The position numbers and the translations under genes are program-made. From JAGOPO01 sp035524755 (lineage in GTDB: Bacteria; Patescibacteriota; Minisyncoccia; 2-02-FULL-40-12; GWA2-44-9), in the NCBI GenBank assembly GCA_035524755.1, contig DATKOD010000028.1, forward strand, positions 1 through 33,183: DNA of 33,183 bases. The letters are read 5' to 3'. The notes under the pieces are model-generated. The model did no database searches. It saw nothing but the letters and a program-made list of their open reading frames with translations, and was not told the DNA's origin. Positions 30,332 through 33,183 of the stretch are shown piece after piece. Positions within the stretch are counted from its first letter, which is position 1. Every line of letters begins with the position of its first letter.

Positions 30332-30937
30332 ATGAACATCAGTTGGTACGGTCAGCGGTGCGTGCGGATCGAGTGCCGCGAAGGCAGCGTTCTGGCGGAC
30401 CCGTTCGATCCCAAGGACACCGGACTACGCGGTCCCGTCATCAACGACGACCTGGTCCTGCTGAGCGCATACGACCAGCCGGCGGCGTTATTGGAACGTA
30501 TCGGCGAGGGGCCGTTTTTAGTGCGCGGACCCGGGGAATACGAACGCAAAGGCATCGCGGTGCGCGGCATTCCGGCGTTCCAGGATTCGCAGTCGGGCCG
30601 CGAGCTCGGCCTGGCGACGATCTATCGCGTCACCGCGGAAGACGTCACCGTGTGCTGCCTGGGAGCGCTCGGGCAGGACAAACTCACCGATGAGCAGCTC
30701 GAAGACATCGGGGATCCGGACATCCTCGTCATTCCGCCGGGCACGCAGAGCGCGCTGGATGCCAAGGCGTTGGCTGCCGTCGTGACCGCCATAGAGCCCA
30801 AGGTCGTACTGGCGCTCGGTTCGTACGATGCGTTCATCAAGCAGCTCGGTCTGGCCCCCCAGAAGACCGATACGTACCGCATCCAGAAGAAATCGCTTCC
30901 GGTCGACCAAACCGTCCTGGTCGTCCTGACGTCATAA
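30332..30937 (+). CDS. Degenerate metallo-beta-lactamase-fold protein (UlaG-like)
   Basis: 201 residues. The opening MNISWYGQRCVRIECREG and VLADPF resemble the first strands of UlaG-type MBL-fold hydrolases, and the later PDILVIPPG and PKVVLALGSYD stretches fit the fold. The metal-binding HxHxDH motif is missing; the equivalent position reads LSAYDQ. It is therefore probably not a metal hydrolase, or a fold retained for another purpose. First gene of a leaderless-type operon with a small membrane protein and gyrA. Confidence 0.65.
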   Translation: MNISWYGQRCVRIECREGSVLADPFDPKDTGLRGPVINDDLVLLSAYDQPAALLERIGEGPFLVRGPGEYERKGIAVRGIPAFQDSQSGRELGLATIYRVTAEDVTVCCLGALGQDKLTDEQLEDIGDPDILVIPPGTQSALDAKALAAVVTAIEPKVVLALGSYDAFIKQLGLAPQKTDTYRIQKKSLPVDQTVLVVLTS

Positions 30938-30939
30938 CC

Positions 30940-31272
30940 ATGTCGCTGCTCCACGAAATCCACAATCAGCCGCGTCATGTCCGGACCACGCTGTGGCTCT
31001 TGTCGTCGTTCCTCGTGCTGGGAACCATCGGATTCTTCTGGCTGTCCGGACTCGAGCGGGAACTGTTCTTCGCCCTGCACACGGACCCCGGTGAACGTGC
31101 GCAATTCGTCGCACAGCAGGATAGCGGAGTCCCGCATCCCTTAGCGGCCATCGGCAATGCATTCAGCGGATTGACGGCCAGCATCGGTTCGCTCATCGGG
31201 ATCGATTCGAAGAAGGGCTTTGACACCCGTCCGCAAAGCGATACGGTGCATCCGCTCCCGCTGTCGCAGTAG
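30940..31272 (+). CDS. Single-pass membrane protein of unknown function
   Basis: 110 residues with a basic N-terminus and one TM helix (about residues 16-36, TTLWLLSSFLVLGTIGFFWL). The rest is polar, including SGLTASIGSLIGI near 75-88 and a low-complexity end. It starts 2 nt after the MBL-fold gene's stop and ends 15 nt before gyrA. No family recognised. Confidence 0.65.
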   Translation: MSLLHEIHNQPRHVRTTLWLLSSFLVLGTIGFFWLSGLERELFFALHTDPGERAQFVAQQDSGVPHPLAAIGNAFSGLTASIGSLIGIDSKKGFDTRPQSDTVHPLPLSQ

Positions 31273-31287
31273 CGCCTTTTTTGTTCT

Positions 31288-33183
31288 ATGGCCCAGAAAC
31301 CGTCGTCCAACACACGAGAAATCACCGAGGAAATCCAGAAATCGTACCTGGATTATGCGATGTCGGTCATCACCGCCCGCGCGTTGCCGGATGCCCGTGA
31401 CGGGTTGAAGCCGGTCAACCGGCGCATCCTGTACGCGATGCAGAAGCTCGGCCTGACGCACGGCGCGAAGTTCCGCAAGTCCGCGACCGTCGTCGGTGAG
31501 GTGTTGGGCAACTACCACCCGCACGGTGATTCCGCCGTCTACGAAGCTATGGTCCGTATGGCGCAGGACTTCTCGCTCCGATATCCGCTCGTGCACGGAC
31601 AGGGGAACTTCGGTTCCATCGACGGGGACCCGGCAGCTGCGATGCGGTACACCGAGGCGAAGCTTGCGCGCATCGCCGATGAGGTGCTTGCGGACCTGGA
31701 GAAGGACACCGTGGACTTCCGGCCGAACTATGACGGCACCAAGCAGGAGCCGGTCGTCCTGCCGACCAGGATCCCGAACCTGCTCATCAACGGGACCGTC
31801 GGCATCGCTGTCGGCATGGCGACGTACATCCCGCCGCACAACCTGGGCGAAGTGCTCGACGGGCTCATCTACCTCATCGAGAACCCCGATGCCGACATCG
31901 CCGACCTCATGCAGTTCATCAAGGGACCCGACTTCCCGACCGGCGGTTCGGTCTACAACGAACGCGACATCGCCACTGCCTATGCGACCGGCAGGGGCCC
32001 GGTCATCACGCGCGGCACCGCGGAGATCCACGAGGGCAAGCGCGGTCAGCAGATCGTCATCACCGAGATCCCATACCAGGTCAACAAGGCCGAGCTCATC
32101 ATCCACATCGCCGACCTGGTCAAAGAAAAGCGCCTGGAAGGCATCCGCGACATCCGCGACGAATCCGACCGTGAGGGCATGCGCATCGTCATCGAGTTGA
32201 AGCAGGACTCCTTCCCGAAGAAGGTCCTCAACTCGTTGTACAAATACACCGAACTCCAGAAGACGTTCCATTTCAACATGCTTGCGCTGGTGGACGGCAT
32301 CCAGCCACAGATACTGTCGCTCAAGCAGCTCCTGGAACAGTTCATCAAGCACCGGCAGGATGTCGTCCGACGCCGTTCCGCATTCGATCTGGCACGCGCG
32401 CGCGATCGCGCGCACATCCTGGAAGGACTGAAAACGGCGCTGGACCACATCGACGAAGTCATTAAGGTCATCAAGCAGTCCCCGACGCGCGAAGATGCGT
32501 TCAAGAACCTGATGGCGAAGTTCAAGCTGTCCGACCGGCAGGCAAATGCCATCCTGGAGATGCGCCTACAGTCGTTGGCGGGACTCGAGCGCAAGAAAGT
32601 CGAAGACGAACTTGCCGAGAAACTGAAGCTCATCGCCGAACTGGAAGAACTGCTCAAATCCGTGCGCAAGATGATGGCGGTCGTGAAGAAGGAATTCACC
32701 GACCTGCGCGCGACCTACGGTGACGAACGCCGCACGAAGGTCGTGAAGTCGGCACTGCGCGAGATCGGCGAAGAAGAACTGGTTCCCGAAGAAGCGGCTC
32801 TGTTCATGCTCACGCTGGGCGGCTACATCAAGCGTCTGCCGCCCGACGAGCTGCACGCGCAGAAGCGCGGCGGCAAGGGCTTGTCCGGCATGGCCACGAA
32901 GGAGGAGGACGTCATTGCCCAGTTCTTCATGGCGAACACGCACGACAACATCCTGTTCTTCACGAATTCCGGCAAAGTGTTCCAGGTGCGCGGATATGAG
33001 ATCCCCGAGGCGAGCCGGCAGTCAAAGGGACGCGCCATCACGAACTTCCTGTCGGTCACCCCGAAGGACATCATCACGGCGGTCGTGCCGTTGCCGAAGG
33101 CGAAAGAGCAGAAAGGTATGTTCCTCTTCATGGCGACGACCGGCGGCGTCATCAAGAAAGTCGCCATGGACGCGTTCGCGAAC
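31288..33183 (+). CDS. gyrA: DNA gyrase subunit A (3' end outside window)
   Basis: 632 codons are visible from the ATG at 31288 with no stop, so the C-terminus is cut by the window edge. The catalytic tyrosine is Tyr121 (AAMRYTEAKL); the quinolone-resistance region reads HGDSAVYEAMVRM (79-91), with Ser82 and Glu86, the usual susceptible-type residues. The C-terminal domain contains a GyrA-box-like QKRGGKG at about residue 525-531, which marks gyrase rather than ParC. With GyrB it introduces negative supercoils. No Shine-Dalgarno site is visible; it probably shares the upstream operon's transcript. Confidence 0.96.
   Translation, partial: MAQKPSSNTREITEEIQKSYLDYAMSVITARALPDARDGLKPVNRRILYAMQKLGLTHGAKFRKSATVVGEVLGNYHPHGDSAVYEAMVRMAQDFSLRYPLVHGQGNFGSIDGDPAAAMRYTEAKLARIADEVLADLEKDTVDFRPNYDGTKQEPVVLPTRIPNLLINGTVGIAVGMATYIPPHNLGEVLDGLIYLIENPDADIADLMQFIKGPDFPTGGSVYNERDIATAYATGRGPVITRGTAEIHEGKRGQQIVITEIPYQVNKAELIIHIADLVKEKRLEGIRDIRDESDREGMRIVIELKQDSFPKKVLNSLYKYTELQKTFHFNMLALVDGIQPQILSLKQLLEQFIKHRQDVVRRRSAFDLARARDRAHILEGLKTALDHIDEVIKVIKQSPTREDAFKNLMAKFKLSDRQANAILEMRLQSLAGLERKKVEDELAEKLKLIAELEELLKSVRKMMAVVKKEFTDLRATYGDERRTKVVKSALREIGEEELVPEEAALFMLTLGGYIKRLPPDELHAQKRGGKGLSGMATKEEDVIAQFFMANTHDNILFFTNSGKVFQVRGYEIPEASRQSKGRAITNFLSVTPKDIITAVVPLPKAKEQKGMFLFMATTGGVIKKVAMDAFAN

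Noticed and set aside
31141..32448. 435-codon open frame antisense to gyrA
   Set aside because: Opposite strand of gyrA, no motif, Asp/Arg/Val-rich shadow composition.
1..33183. CRISPR arrays, insertion sequences, rRNA genes, attachment sites
   Set aside because: No regularly spaced repeats, transposase genes, terminal inverted repeats or rRNA sequence were seen in the window.

Overview
The window looks like a chromosome segment of a Candidate Phyla Radiation (Patescibacteria) bacterium of moderately high GC. The evidence is indirect but consistent: a short YidC without the periplasmic domain, a KH-R3H Jag without its N-terminal domain, a shortened YebC, a CPR-style PrgI plus split-VirB4 secretion cluster, tightly packed genes with ATGA overlaps, and tRNA genes without encoded CCA. 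I cannot place it in a named phylum from sequence alone.

Layout. 1-5460 (+) holds the end of a type IV secretion-like operon: a partial gene, a Pro-rich protein, PrgI, a VirB4 split into two ORFs, and a two-TM coiled-coil protein. A TolB-like beta-propeller protein with its own promoter follows. 5470-7350 (-) is the classic origin-proximal block rpmH-rnpA-yidD-yidC-jag. It is divergent from dnaA-dnaN-(DUF721/DciA-like) at 7501-10523 (+), with DnaA-box-like sites on both sides of dnaA, so the replication origin is probably here. 10520-12682 (-) is a class A penicillin-binding protein, divergent from tyrS. Then come a tiny very acidic protein with its own promoter and terminator, and the ruvB-yebC-ruvC operon (-).

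Between ruvB and pilB (16157-16381) is a strongly predicted non-coding RNA gene on the + strand: a near-consensus promoter (TTGACA, 17 bp, TACAAT) followed by an RNA closed by a 25-bp stem with one mismatch. Its family was not recognised. pilB (-) is divergent from nusA-tig-DoxX-cysteine desulfurase-tRNA-Arg-tRNA-Lys (+). A secreted 3D-domain protein and tRNA-Gly (-) follow, then a gamma-glutamylcyclotransferase-like gene (+).

24049-30237 is mostly one long leftward block: rpsA, ftsH, tRNA-Ile(UAU), tRNA-Val, murD, a hypothetical gene, an RluA-type pseudouridine synthase, rplS, tRNA-Leu/Val/Phe and a small ORF. The right end (30332-33183, +) is a degenerate metallo-beta-lactamase-fold protein, a small membrane protein and gyrA, which runs off the window.

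The most interesting signals are these. At least five protein genes have a -10 hexamer ending exactly 6 nt before the ATG, and a sixth has it 8 nt before, predicting leaderless mRNAs in a region with few Shine-Dalgarno sequences. The structured RNA at 16157-16381 is unexplained. The ftsH-tRNA-tRNA-murD junction is so compressed that the ftsH stop codon lies inside a tRNA and the murD ATG supplies the A of a tRNA CCA end. The tRNA-Ile carries a UAU anticodon, which is rare in bacteria.
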